NCBI GenBank assembly: GCA_951394405.1
Contig: OX596334.1
Location: 2,356,001 to 2,420,000, forward strand
DNA length: 64,000 bases
Direction: 5' to 3'
Source: Coprinellus micaceus
Lineage: Eukaryota; Basidiomycota; Agaricomycetes; Agaricales; Psathyrellaceae
Position numbers and translations under genes: made by a program. Below the pieces are notes generated by a model. The model did no database searches and was not told the origin of the DNA. It saw nothing but the letters and a program-made list of their open reading frames with translations. Shown piece after piece: positions 32,724 through 44,700 of this stretch (the stretch's first letter is position 1; each line of letters opens with the position of its first letter).

Positions 32724-33941
32724 TTACGGCGATGACTTGGATTCTTGTGAGTCATCCCTTTCTGCCATGAGGTCTCGTCCCCATTGTCGGGTCTCTGGGT
32801 GGCGAATGCGGGGTATGCTGCTGTCAAAGAAGGGCTGGAGAGTTGATGCTCCGTGGTTCCTCTCATACTCAGATGCTATAAAGAACAATGTTGGTACATG
32901 ACTCTCTCCAGTCAGGCCTTATCTCACCTTGAGATGCCATTTCGAACCTATCCAAGTCTGAATGTCGCGAGTCAGCGCTTCAGCGTACGTCGAATGGACG
33001 AAATTTTCGCGTAGAACGTTACCTTTGACGAACTTTGCCTCCGGCGTTGCGCCTTGTTCGTATTCCTTTCAGAGCAGACTGTCAAGTCCGACCTTCATAA
33101 CTATATCAAAGGAGCAACCAGTACCTTCCACAGCGACTCGATACGCTGAGCAGCAGGGTTGTTGTGTAGCATGGCATGGACGAAGTTATGCATCGCCTCC
33201 TGTGGTGTTGTAGTAGTCACAATAGGCTCAACCCAGCGTTGACACAAGGCGCATACCTCCTCTAACCGGTGCTTCTCCTCCTTGGTAAAGTCCTCGTTCG
33301 GCGCGATATCTCCCACCTGGGCCTCAGCGAGGTCGTGTACCAGGGCCATCATGACACACCTGGTGAGGTGAATCGATGAGTACACTAGGTCTAGTTTCAA
33401 AGGTCGAGGACCTACTTAGATACATCGAGGGTTTGATCTGCCGTGAGCATGGCAAGCATGGCCATTCGGTACATGTGGTCCGATATGCTAGTGGGATAAT
33501 TTCCAAGGGTCAATCAGGCGGAATTCGGGAGGGTGAGGAAGAGAGTTGCCTCTCAGGACTGGGGATCTGTGGTCGCGCAAGCGTTGAGCATTGGGGTTGG
33601 TTGGGTACCTCAATGTACAATAGGCGAACCTTGTGGTTGACCCATCCGGTCCTTTTTTGGGTCTGTAGATTACACGGAAGCGTGCGTTAGCGGACTGTTC
33701 GGAGCGAAGTGGTGGAATGCGGAACACAAACCTTCAACCTTTCCAGGATATGAATAAACGCTAGTCGGTCTCGGCCTTCGTCTCCGCTCGAGGTATACAG
33801 AGGTGGAAAGGTCCTCATTGGAGGCACACCAATGGCGCTTGAATCCATATTTGAATTCCAAAGGCGGTAGCCCCTTGTTGCCGTGGAGGTACTTAGGAGG
33901 AATCGGAGATGATCGTGGTTAAGCGCCAGCTTGGCCATCAT
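32724..33941 (-). CDS. HD-domain 5'-deoxynucleotidase, HDDC2-like
   Basis: Nine exons total 735 nt (244 residues): 33941-33732, 33662-33630, 33566-33550, 33487-33416, 33359-33257, 33199-33125, 33065-33023, 32957-32928, 32875-32724. Family motifs in order are HILERLKTQKRTGWVNH, PESISDHMYRMAMLAML (first His), VMMALVHDLAEAQVGDIAP (HD pair plus Glu), EAMHNFVHAM, EYEQGATPEAKFVKDLDRFE (final Asp). HDDC2/YfbR enzymes dephosphorylate deoxynucleoside monophosphates using a divalent metal held by the HD motif. Exon 3 is only 17 nt and is followed by an intron with a GC donor (GAGAG|GCAACT). Both are required to produce the invariant PESISDHMYRMA. The C-terminal 50 residues (PFFDSSIPRIRHPETRQW...) are an unconserved-looking tail. 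Confidence 0.88.
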
Positions 33942-34850
33942 GCATCAAAGGTGCCGACGGCGTCCGGATGACGCACTCATCCGAGTACCATCAGGTTACT
34001 ATGTAAGAGAATTGCATGGAGCAAGGCTAGTCCGCCCATTATTGGGATCGGTATGACAGGAAGCTTGTGCCAAAAGCGAAGGCTGCCAAGGAGGGGCTCC
34101 TAGAGGTGCTGCTCAAGGGCAATTCGAAGTCGAAAGGCCAGATGAGGTCCACCTTACGTATGATAATGTAGATCGTTACCCACCTTTTCTGGCTACGCCT
34201 ACGTCACGGGTTTTTGTGACGACGACCCCTTTTCAAGCGCCAAATTTAGGCGCCGAGGAACGCGTAAGTGGGCTCGTTGTCCGCGGCATCCGTCGATAAC
34301 TAATACCCTACAACGAGTGATCATAAGTTTCTCCAAGGTATTTGTATCCTAGAACTACCACCAAGTATTTCGCGAGGGGTACATCATCCGGTTCACAACC
34401 CGGGTCTTAGCAAAAATAGATTCGCGAAGCTCTAGGAAGGGACTACGATAAGAGGCTAACACCTGAATTTATACAAATAAGTAGCTTCATCACAGAAAAT
34501 GGACATTCCGGCTTGTGCTATCCAGGGCGATCAGGGAGTAACAGCGGAATGAGCTTCTCTTGTACTCCTTCTATTTGGCGCCCACGGCTGTCGACGGTTC
34601 GTTTGCAAGCGCTCACGTGGGGCGAAACGGGGTCACTGCGGCTTCGAAGTCTTCCATCACTCCCGGTGCTGGCACTGGCATTGTGTGAGCAATACGCAAT
34701 ACGTACGCCCTTTCTTCCCACCCCAAAGTAGAACGCTACCATGCGGTTGGAAGATAAATATGGGATGGGCTTCCCGCTAGAATTGCTCAACATAATCCTT
34801 TCCTTCTCCAACACCCATCCACGTCCCTCCTTCCGAATTCTGGTATCAAC
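33942..34850. other. Divergent intergenic region
   Basis: About 910 bp between the HDDC2-like gene (-) and hydrolase B (+). No supported gene. Both promoters lie here. Confidence 0.4.
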
Positions 34851-36023
34851 ATGAGCTCAGGTTTCTGCGCCGATTGCGTGAAAGGTGCGCACACGGAAAC
34901 TGGCTAAGGACTAGATCTTATCTGATGCAGATTCGGAACCGCTTCAGGTGTGCTGCACGAGGGCACCCCCCAGGGTGAGATTTACTCGTCTTCTCCAAAG
35001 CGACGTAGTCGATGACCTTTCATAGGAAAATGGGAAGAGGTCGGCGGCGTGCCCTCATACGTGGCCGTTCCAGAGGGCGACTACCCGAAGGATACCGTCA
35101 TTCTCTTCTGCACCGATGTCTTTGGGCCCCAGCTCATCAACGCCCAGGTATGTACATTGCCAAGGTTGGTTCTGAGAACGAGAGCCAATCCACTCATTAA
35201 CGACGGCAGTTGCTCGCGGACAGCTTCGCCCAAAATGGGTTTAAGGTTGGTAGCTGAAAGCGCTGAATGCTGAGGGGCCTCTAATCTCTGGCGAGCTAAC
35301 TTCGGTTCCGCAGGTCGTTGTCCCCGATTACTTCAAAGGGGACCCGCTCCCCGCAGATGCTTTCAACCCAGGAGTAAGCGCGACTGTGGATTCACCCAAG
35401 GGTGACTTGGCTCACCCGGAATTCATTGTAGGCAGATGTTGATATCAACGCATGGTTCGGCAGCCATGGCGTCGCGACTGTGCACCCCATCCTCGAGAAG
35501 GTCCTTGGTGCCTTGAAGGAAGAGGGCGCTACCAAGATTGGAGCGACGGGCTACTGCTACGGAGGTGAGAAGGCGCTTTCTCAGATCCATGTTCAGCTCG
35601 TCTAAACGCCAAGTCCAGCCCGACCCATCTTTGACCTCGCCTTCGAGAACAAGCTCAATGTCGTGGTTGTTAACCACCCCACGTTTATTGAGGCACCCAA
35701 GGACTTGGAGGTCAGCCTTTCGTGAATGGATCAAGCCATTTCCTCAATCACACTAATACCATTCCCAGAAATATCTCGAGTTGTCCAAGGCTCCCATCCT
35801 CATCAACAGCTGCACGCATGATGAGAGGTTCCCGCTCGAGTCGCAGGCCATCGCCGACCAGGTTTTGGGAGACGGGAAGTTTGCTCCTGGATACAAGAGG
35901 GAATATTTTGAGGGATGCACCCACGGGTTCGCCGTCCGAGGCGATCTCTCTGACCCTAAGGTGAAGGCGGGCAAGGAGGGAGCGTTCAACGCCGCGGTTA
36001 CCTGGTTCAAGAGTAAGTTGTGA
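34851..36023 (+). CDS. Dienelactone hydrolase family protein B
   Basis: Intact multi-exon paralogue of the gene at 25759-26915. Order: MSSGFCADCVKG, VLHEGTPQG, KWEEVGGVPSYVAVPEGDY, LFCTDVFGPQLINAQ, LLADSFAQNGFK, VVVPDYFKGDPLP, DINAWFGSHGVATVHPILEK, GATGYCYGG (Cys nucleophile), VVVVNHPTFIEAPKDLE, LINSCTHDERFP (acid), YFEGCTHGFAVRGDLSDPKV (His). Read without the final splice it ends TWFKSKL; -SKL is the canonical type-1 peroxisomal targeting signal. The codons for SKL and the stop overlap a perfect donor GTAAGT at 36013, with TACTAAC branch site (36086-36092) and TAG acceptor (36107-36108), so splicing would replace SKL by a basic tail ending about 36212. Substrate unknown. Alpha/beta-hydrolase fold, cytosolic or peroxisomal depending on the isoform. 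Confidence 0.9.
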
Positions 36024-36108
36024 ACGTGGGAATGTGAAGATGAAGATCTGTATGTCTGGAAAGGGTCACGGAAGTGGGGCTGGGTTACTAACCTCTGAGT
36101 CTGAATAG
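36013..36108 (+). other. Candidate regulated last intron over SKL signal
   Basis: 96-nt segment with donor GTAAGT, branch site TACTAAC and acceptor TGAATAG. If retained, translation stops at 36021-36023 after ...FKSKL. If removed, the frame continues as K-I-R-E-M-Y-P... to a stop at 36210-36212, overlapping the end of an AATAAA-containing region (AATAAA at 36198-36203). Confidence 0.6.
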
Positions 36109-36236
36109 TCCGGGAAATGTACCCTTTTCGAAGGCGAAGTACTAGCCCACCGCTCGTGCCCCCTTCGTCTCGCATTGTTGACCCAAAAGGATGCTATAAT
36201 AAATTAACGTAGATCGAATCTGTCCTGAACACAACC

Positions 36237-39012
36237 TTAACACAGCATCTCGCTCTGCAAAATCTCATCTGTCTCCTCTTCACACTCCCTCGGGTCTTTA
36301 AACACCCTCAACTTCACATGATCAGGCATCGAAAGCCTCTCTTTCCACACCCTCATCTGCAGCTCGTTCCGCTTCCTCTCCTCCAAGCTGAGACCCGCTG
36401 TGGGTATTGTCAATTGGCTCATCACCACACTAGTCCCAAGCGTTGACCCAGATCCAACCGATGACAGTGAGCCCACGGAAGACACTCGGGGGGCTAACCG
36501 CGCGTCCAACTTCATATTAGAGTCCGAGTCGGACGCGGACGACCCTGCAGTGCCGCGCCTCTGCGCTCGCGTAGATGTTGGGGATGTGATACTACTCGGG
36601 GTGGGGCGACGCTGGATTGAAGGCGGTGGAGTGGGTTTCGGTGCCTGGGTGATAACAGGTTTCCCATCCCTCCCTTTTGCGGTGCTGAGCGCACCACTTG
36701 GTGTCACGGTGCTCATGCTCAACCCTGCAGCAAGAGATGAACTTCCCGGCGTTTGTCGGTCGTCCACTGTTGGAGTTTGAAGATCATCCGATGATCCCGC
36801 CATTGTTTCAGGCTCTCCAGTCAGCGTGCCGTGGCTCTTGTCGAAGTAAACACCCTCCCTAATCTCACCCCGAGGACCCTTCTGACTAGTCGTCGAACCG
36901 CTTCGGAGCGACATGACGGAAGAGAACGAACTCGAAGCCCTCCTCGCCGTAGCAGAGAGCGCCCCGCGCCGACTACCTGGTTGTGACGGATTTACGGCTG
37001 CAAGGGGCGCCGTGCTGCTCTCGCCGAATTGCTCCACCTCTGCCTTAACCATGAGAGCTTTCAGTCCGACCGGATCCTCCAAGGGGTCGGTAACCCCTTT
37101 GGTTGTGGTTACATCTCGGATGTATACACCTAGCACATTATTTGGGTAAGCTTTGGCAATCCTGGAAGCATCAACATCAATTCAGTTGTGCACCAACTTC
37201 GAAGATAGATTCAACTCACTGAGCGTAGAGCTCTAAATCTTGTTCACCGGAATCCCCAATGAGAAAGAAACGCGAATCTGGAAAAGATTTGACAATATCT
37301 TCCACACCCGCTCGTTTCCTTTCTGTGGGCGCGGAGAAGAGTCCGTTGAAGAGGGACCGACCCGCGAAGGAGCGCAGTTTAACAGAGCCTTTTTAGTTGG
37401 TCAGCGAGATTCAGAGGATGCAGTTGCCTCAATTTCACTCACCGACAGGGAGCTTGGAGAGAGCAAAAAATTCATCCAAGATGGTGATAAACTCGAAAGG
37501 CCCGTTGGACTACACGGCGAGGAGTAAGGTTGAGGGTTTGGTACAAGGTTGAAACGCCGCGTACCACATAGTGGAATCTCACGCCGTAGTCCCACATCCC
37601 ATTATACCAGCCCGACATTCCGTCCACAATGCTATCACTCAACTCCTTTACAAACACATTGTGGAAGACCGCTCTCGCGCCACTAGGGACGCCCGCCTGC
37701 TTCACGGTATCATCAATGTCTGATATGACACGAATCGGTGAATGTGTAATGCTGATCTTGACTTTGGTTGTGTGTGTTGCCTCCTCTGGTATCTGCTGCG
37801 CCCGGCGAGAACTTTGATACTGGGCATAGGGCGCCGTCCCGGCCAGTGGTTGTGGCTGTAACAGCTCGGCACAAACCTCGAGGTCATGCTCCTGAACTGG
37901 CTCTCCGAACGCAATGTGGAGACCAGATGGATGTTGGCAGAGTTCGTCCCATTTTACAACGAAGCGCCCATGGAAGCTCCCGTCGACGCCTGTGATAGCT
38001 TCAATGGACGCTAAAGGTTTTGGAGCCTCGCCAGAAGGTGGAGTCAATGGGTCTTGGTGGGGACTTGCGTACAGTCTGAGTCGGACATGTCGATTGGGTA
38101 GGACGGAGGACCAGAAAGGCTCTAGCCGAGTTTCCAAGTTCAAATGCATCCGGCGGAGGGCCTCAGCAGACAAAGCAGGTAGAGGTGATGACGGCTGTGC
38201 CGTCATCTCATCCGTTCGTTGCTCAGCCGCCTTCAGAGCAGCTGCGAAGTCTTCTGCGGACGACCGTGATGACAGGGAAGACGTGTCTGATACTGGCGCT
38301 CGGATACGTCTGAATTGGCGGTCGAGCGCGTCGACGTCGGATGCATCAGTGGCTTGATCAGGGCGAGGAGGAAGGTGGATGTGCGAAAGCAATTCTTCCG
38401 TCGATTTGGACAAGGGGGCCGGCTGCCCCGGCGCTACCAAGGAGGATTCGCTTGCGAGCTTCGGCAAGGCTGCGAATCCTGCGAATGTATGTCAGAGTAG
38501 ATGTAACCCTCGCACAGGCAGACTCCACCTTTGGCAACTCGGATAAACGCGCGCTGGGAACGGCTCATCGTCTCGCGATTCTTGAAGGACACAGCGTACC
38601 CTGACGTGAATATCTCAACCTCAAATGGTCGGAGAGAGCCTGAACGCGAGTGTTAGAGGCCTTCGGAGTGTACGAGGCTGCGAGACGTACCGTCGGTGGG
38701 TTCCTCCTTGCTATACCTCCTGGTAGCCCATCCCGGGAACAACCTGATGTGTTCCACACTGTCCGGCGGCACTTCACTGGAAGGACTGCCTCTCCATCTT
38801 CGAGCCTTCTCGCCAGCCCAAGCCCTCCATCCTTGCCTTTCATCGGCTTCCCGATTGCTCGGTGTAGATGGTGTGGAGGGTGTTGAATAACCACCAGCAG
38901 TTGTCAAGCGCTGCCCCAGGTAATTTCTGAGGCCTGCGACCCTGGGCCGTCCAGGGGTGTTGGCCAGATGCGTATAACCGTTCACTGTGGCTCTGTTCAT
39001 GTCTTGAGACAT
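36237..39012 (-). CDS. APP1: APP1-type phosphatidate phosphatase
   Basis: Multi-exon gene, start MSQDMNRATVNGYTHLANTP at 39012. The APP1 catalytic domain (PF09949) is recognised by PIRVISDIDDTVKQAGVPSG (the DxDxT nucleophile motif), VFVKELSDSIVDGMSGWYNG, FHYVSNGPFEF across a splice, and DSRFFLIGDSGEQDLELYA with the second acidic motif. Yeast App1 is a Mg-dependent phosphatidate phosphatase at cortical actin patches that links lipid metabolism to endocytosis. An N-terminal segment (FEVEIFTSGYAVSFKNRETM, SRSQRAFIRVAK) and a C2-like middle (VRLRLYASPH ... GSFHGRFVVKWDEL) precede the catalytic part. After it comes a long Ser/Thr/Pro-rich tail of about 270 residues, probably disordered. The gene converges with hydrolase B, leaving only about 25 bp between the spliced stop of B and its own stop. 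Confidence 0.9.
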
Positions 39013-39317
39013 TCTTCGACGCTGGGGAGGCTCAAAATTGTGACATGGTGGTCGAGAAGGAGGACAACGGGGTTACCGCGATGACCATGGCATCGGCATC
39101 ATCAGCGGCATGGAGTTAGGCCCACAGCATCCGGTGGCGGTGCCGGCGCCAAAATTCTGTCCAGCGTCATGCGCTGCTCATGCAATATGCCCTCTTCCGC
39201 CTTTCGACTCGTTCCGTTTCCCCTTCACGCTTGGGGGTAACTTTTGCAGCAGCGGATCTCAACACTAGACTCGGGTCCTCGTCAGCATTCACATCACAAG
39301 GTCATCGTTCTGCAGGA

Positions 39318-40495
39318 ATGACGGTCTCAGCCGAATCTCAACCCGCTGAGCGTCAAAGCAAGTCTTCTAGAGGCAATGGGACCCGAAAAGAAAAGGTGGG
39401 GTAAAAGGGCAGCCATCCGGTAGTACGAAGCTCCGGGGACTAGATAAGGATTCGCCGGTAGTCAGGACTTCGAAAACGCTGTCGTGGCTGCTGCGACACG
39501 GTGCTGTGAGCGAAGGGTTGGCGATTCGGGCGGATGGCTACCTCCAAGTGGATGAACTCGTGCGTAATCTTGTCTCTTAAGCCCCGAACGTGAACTAACA
39601 GTGGAGCGATTGCGGTCGCCCCCTCCGTCTCCTCGGGACCATAGCTCAGACATCCGGCTGAGTGCATGTTCCCTAGACTTGGACGGGCTGAGTCAGATTG
39701 TCGCGGACGACGCGAAGAAACGATACGACCTCAAGTCCGAATTAGAAACTTCGATAGTGCATGCTTTGGCTTTGCCTCAGACGGATACCCAAGACCAACC
39801 AAGACCCGACGGTCTCGGTGGATAAAAGCCAATCAAGGTCATTCAATGAAGGTACAAGGTTCCATCCTGAACGCTACGTCTACACCGTTGCTCACCTTAC
39901 CTTTTGATTCTGAAGGCGGTGTAACTGGATTTGAGGCCTATCTCGTCTTTGGAAGACATCCCTACCGGTGTTGCAATACACGGTACGAATGTAGCAGCTT
40001 GGAAGACAATAGGTACGCGTTACACATCCTTTCGGAGCTCATAGACGCAGACTCGATCCCGTCCATCGCAGAGAAAGAAGGCTTGTCGAAGATGAGGCGG
40101 AACCACATGCACCTGGCTCGGGCAGTGTCCACCGCCGATGCTTAGTATCAGCGGTATGCGAATTCCGTTGTGCTTTCCTGTCAAATATTCATATTGTCGC
40201 AGGACTCCGAAAATCTGCTCAAATCCTCGTTTACATCGAGATCTCCAAAGCTATATCTACTGGGCTACAGTTTTCTCTCTCGGACAACGGTGTCATCCTC
40301 ACCGAGGGCGATGATACTGGATACATCAAGCCCGAGTTCTTCTTGAGGGTAGAGAACATCAGACACGAGGCGCTTCCCGGTTGGGAAGGGGTGGATTCTG
40401 CCAAAGCCAAAAGTGTCTCGATCGAGACGACGCTTGTGGCAGAGGCTTCTACTGCAATAGAGCTCTCGCCAACCCCCCAAACGAGTCAACAATGA
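39318..40495 (+). pseudogene. TPT1: tRNA 2'-phosphotransferase (TPT1-like), apparently damaged
   Basis: Tpt1/KptA removes the 2'-phosphate left by fungal tRNA ligase after tRNA splicing, using NAD. Motifs in order: LRGLDKDSPVVRTSKTLSWL, LLRHGAVSEGLAIRADGYLQ, VDELV, LSQIVADDAKKRYDL, WIKANQGHSMK, LDLRPISSLEDIP, VAIHGTNVAAWKTI, EKEGLSKMRRNHMHLA, ISGLRKSAQILVYIEISKA, LSDNGVILTEGDDTGYI. The catalytic R-H-x-R set is represented. Two lesions remain after all splices I could find. An in-frame TAA (39922-39924) sits between MKAV and LDLRPIS where homologues have a Glu/Lys. A one-nucleotide frame change lies between HMHLARAVSTADA and SISGLRKS near 40141. The start (MTR..., 39318, with a 47-nt intron) is tentative. 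Either a recent pseudogene or two sequence errors; Tpt1 is normally essential in fungi. Confidence 0.7.
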
Positions 40496-40624
40496 CAACC
40501 AGCGTCGGCTGTGGCTGCTAGAGAGAGCTCAGTCGCACCAACGACGTCCGACCGAATCAGAAGGTGCCTTCAACCTGGACGCTACTCTGACCACATTTAG
40601 GTACATTAAGGTAATCACGTCTGC

Positions 40625-41262
40625 ATGAGTAAGGTCGTTCCCGATGTAGTAGATAACCCAGGTCAATCCGATACCGTCATCATCTCTCAAAAGCTTTCCT
40701 CAGTGAGTGTGGTCTCCCCATAGCACCTCATCAGTACTTCCACGCTTCACAGGGCGAACGATCCCCTACGCCGACCCCGAAACCCAGCGTCACGCCTCTA
40801 ATCCAGCCCGCCGCAAGCTCATCAGGGGGACCGTATCCCAACCAATTCATTATGCAAGTTGCCCAACAACCTAGCCAACAACCTGCACAACCTGTACCGA
40901 CGGTACAGCAACCCCGCACTCAACCGCAATTAACCGCAAATCAAATGCTAGCTCATCTCCAGAGTGAGCTGGTGAAAACAGCCGAGGCGCTCAAAGTCGA
41001 CCCCACTAATGAAGGCCTGAAAAAACAGTTCATCTTGCTCAGAGCACATTACCAAGCATTTGTCCAGCGCTACACGTCGAACGTGGCAACGCGGGCAGGG
41101 CAGGTTGGTGTATTCACTGGCAGGGGGACCCCGCAAATCAGTGCTGCGATACTTGCTCAGCAAGACCAGCCCAAGGACTTCCCCGCACACGAGGACGAAG
41201 TCACATCGATTGAGACAGCGATTGAGAATTTAACATTGACAGAAAGGATAGGGAGCCAGTAA
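40625..41262 (+). CDS. Small Gln/Pro-rich protein
   Basis: Two exons (40625-40702, 40753-41262) total 588 nt, 195 residues. The start MSKVVPDVVDNPGQSDTVII is spliced (GTGAGT...TTCACAG) to GERSPTPTPKP. A low-complexity region rich in Gln, Pro and Thr (residues about 40-90) precedes one ordered-looking helical segment of about 60 residues (NQMLAHLQSELVKTAEALKV, then KKQFILLRAHYQAFVQRYTS). The C-terminus is acidic. I do not recognise the family. The layout of a Q/P-rich linker plus a short helical domain is seen in transcriptional co-regulators, but that is only a resemblance. Confidence 0.6.
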
Positions 41263-41787
41263 TCAGGCCTCAGGATCGACCACATCGACCACTGGGGTGC
41301 CCGCGCATTTTCGATGCTCTGCCTTTAAGTTGTTGAGTCGGTTCGCTTCGTTTACGTTGGCCCTCTTCTCCACCGATTAAAAAGCTTCTTACTGTACCTT
41401 TATTTATGCTTTCGCCACCTCGTTCTCGCACGGTAGTCCCTGTCTGAGGGCATTCTTAGATTTCTGTTGTTCGCCTATGAGGACTACACCCACTCGTCGG
41501 ACTCTGGATCTCTCGTTTGTATGTAGAGATCAGGCAGAAGTCTGTGTTGTAGAAGTCTGGATGGATGGTGTCCGGATACAACAGACTGTTATATTATCGA
41601 CCAAGGACGAAAACGGTTGCCGCTCAGGGGGCAAACTCTCAGGAGCTCTCCGTGACACAAGGACAAAGTGTGTACCGCCGAGGCGGCGATACTGGAAGAG
41701 AAAAGGTAGCAGGCCAATAATCTAATGGCTTTGTCGGAGGAAACGGGAGCAACCTATGTAGCGGAGATCGGGAAGTACGGGAGGTGT
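41263..41787. other. Convergent intergenic region
   Basis: 525 bp between two converging genes. Open frames at 41477-41725 and 41725-41955 show no protein character. Presumed 3' untranslated regions. Confidence 0.4.
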
Positions 41788-44700
41788 CTAAAACGAACGC
41801 AACGAAATTTGAGGCTTGGCTGCAGGCTGAGGAGCCGCTGGAGCATTTCCACTAACTGCTTTCCTAATCGACTGCTCCAAAAGCTCTCGAATCGGGGCGT
41901 CGAGTCTAGCCGCGGCGTCCTTGAAAGCAGCTGGAGATGCCGTCGCGAACGCTAGCAGCTGCTTGATGGTCTGGTTCGAGAGATTCCCAACTGGCCCTTG
42001 AGCTGGGGGGTTGCTCAGCAGCAGAAGGGAGATGGTTGGGAGGATGACGCCCAGTGCTCGGGATTCTAGAGGTCAAGACATGGTCAAGGCATGGCAATGG
42101 GGGGACTCGATGTGAACACGCACTGAAGTCATCTGGCGTTGCGCCAAAGAATGTCGCGAAGGCTTTCCAGACCTCCCCTATGGCAGCAAGCTGGACCTCG
42201 GTTAACTGGTTCTCATGAACACACGGGGTCATCTTGGCGATGAACTGTACCAGGCCCGGAATGAGCATGCGGACACACTGTCGAAGAATTGGGTTTCCAC
42301 CCGATGATGCGACGATGAGCGTCTTGGCGCAGTGGGCCGCCGCCAATGAAATCTACACAAGTAAAGTGTGAGAGGACGACATTTGACCCTCACCGATGAT
42401 AGAAACGAACCTCATCGTCGGCGTTCAGTGTCTGCGAGATGATGAAGCAGCAGTGTTCAACGGCCTCACGCCCAAGTTTGATGTCAGGGGGTAGTACGGT
42501 GAGGATTAGAACGGCGGCCAGCAGGTTGTTTTTGACCTTCTTATTCGCTATCGGACCAGCTCTTGTACTGTGAAGAGCGAAGAGGTGAGTTACCGTCCGT
42601 GGCGTTCTGATCGCCAGCCCACCTCATTTCGTCGATATGATGCAAGCAAGCTGATAGCAACGCATGGGCGAGCTGGCTGAAGGTCTCTTTGTCGGTTAGA
42701 ATCGCGCAAGGAAGGCTCAGAAGTAGCTTCAGAGCAGGTAGGGTTGGCCCAACGTAGTCGATTTCAGTTGATTCGTCCTTGAGCAATTCTGCGAAGGAGA
42801 GAACGTCAACCCCCACGTGCAAGACCGCACGGATGAAAGAAAAAAAAGGCGAACCAGTATACAGGAGGAAAGCAACCCCTCGAATGTCTTCACGTTGAGG
42901 GCCTGTTATAGCGTTTGCAACAGCGCTGAAGGCGGTGACGGCCGCGTTGGTAAGACCAATGCGATCGGGTATTGACCCCTCTGGCATGGCTATTAGCAAC
43001 CAGCAGCAGAACGGAAGGAGAAATGAACAATTACTGATAACTGCAGTCCTTGACGATGATGAAGTGGAGTTCCTCAAGATGTGTGAGCAAATCCTCAAGC
43101 AGTGAGCGCGAGGGGAAGTCAAACTCATGACATCCTCCGATCTGGTGAGGTCTGGTAAGTGTGCCGGGAGCATCGAATATGGTCAGACGTACGGTGATAA
43201 CTTCTGTGCAGATGCAAAGGAGGACAACATCTCTACCAGGTGGACTTGAACGTCTGCAGGTTCCGTCATAGCCAGCCGGTACGAAAGGCTCGTAAACTCA
43301 TCGAATATCGTTGGCTCGAGTATTGCCTTTCCTGCGTATTCAGGTCGCACAAGACATTTCAATGCTCGAAGGGCCGGGGTAACATTGGACTGGCGTTGGG
43401 GACCGCCCGACGAGTCTTCCGACGACGTTGATAAAGCCTCGTAGACAAGGCCAAAAATGATGTAGAAAAAGGCGGTGGGTTCGGTATTGCTGGAATTAAC
43501 GGCTGGAGGCTTATCGCTCGCGGTAAGTTCTCGTCCGTCCATGGCAGCGAGAACATATGGGTCTTGCGCTTCCATGATACTAGCCACAGCAGACAAGATG
43601 ATTGGCCACGACCTCGTGAAGTACTAGGGGAATGGCGTGAGTGTATCCCAATTATCGCAAAGACAGTACACATACCGGAAGCAAGACCTCCTTTCCGAGA
43701 CTGGAGTAAGATGAATCGAGAGAAACGGAGGAGGTATCTTGCAGGAACTCCGAGTCGACTCTGATGCTGGCGTAATCCCTCAGAGATGCGATCCAGAGAG
43801 AGGCCAAGGTTGGCCGGAATGGCTGCACGACTTGCTGTAGATACGGCTGCGATACGCTCGAAACCTGGAGCTGGGCCCATGCTGACAGGGTTGAGATCCG
43901 CAACATAGCCGACGCATTAGGGCTGAGCTCTCCGGTTTCCCCGAGCGACAGCATGCCCGAATCTACTCGCCGCGTCAGTGGCTCCTCTTTTAAAAAAGTG
44001 TAAACTTACCCTTCGATTGCTCCAATGCGCTGGTCAAGAGCTTCAATATGCGACCCATCCTGCTCACATCCTTGACAACGCCAGATCCAACGAAAACAGC
44101 ACAAGCGTGGACGGCGGAAGCAAGGATTTCTGGAGTTGAATCGGACGAGAAAGCAGGCGTCAGCGCTGCGGTAATTGGCGCTTGATGTTGCTCCAGCAAC
44201 AGAGCATCGTCGTATGCGGGATCTGGAGAGGAAGCAAAGACCTACGGACAGTCAGATAAACGCAAAGAAAGGAACGCCTACGATTTACCTGAATAACGTC
44301 CCGAAGAACAACTAGTCCTTCCAACCTGATCTCCGTAACGTATGCGGCAGAAGCCGTGAACGCCATCTTCACCAAATCCCCAACGCGAGTATACAACAGT
44401 CCAGATGTGGAGATCCCAGCATTGCGGGCCACGATCGCACTGGCATGCTCCTTCCTCCCGCTGCTTGCGATGATGGTGCATATGTGGTGTAGGCACTGGA
44501 GGGCAAACAGCTGAGTCCTCCACCTCGACGTTGCCCTTCCACGAGTGGTATTGCTCCCACCAATGTTCAACGACTCGCCTTCTTCGTCCCTAATCCCTCC
44601 AGGTCCCGCCGCTGCCGCTTCGACAACTTGCTGGGTGGCAGTTGTTCGGGCCATTATCCTCTGACAGAGATCGATCCACGCAGAAGGGCTGTAGATCACG

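Noticed and set aside
36400..36780. Plus-strand open frame within the APP1 tail.
   Set aside because: Antisense shadow of the Ser/Pro-rich C-terminus.
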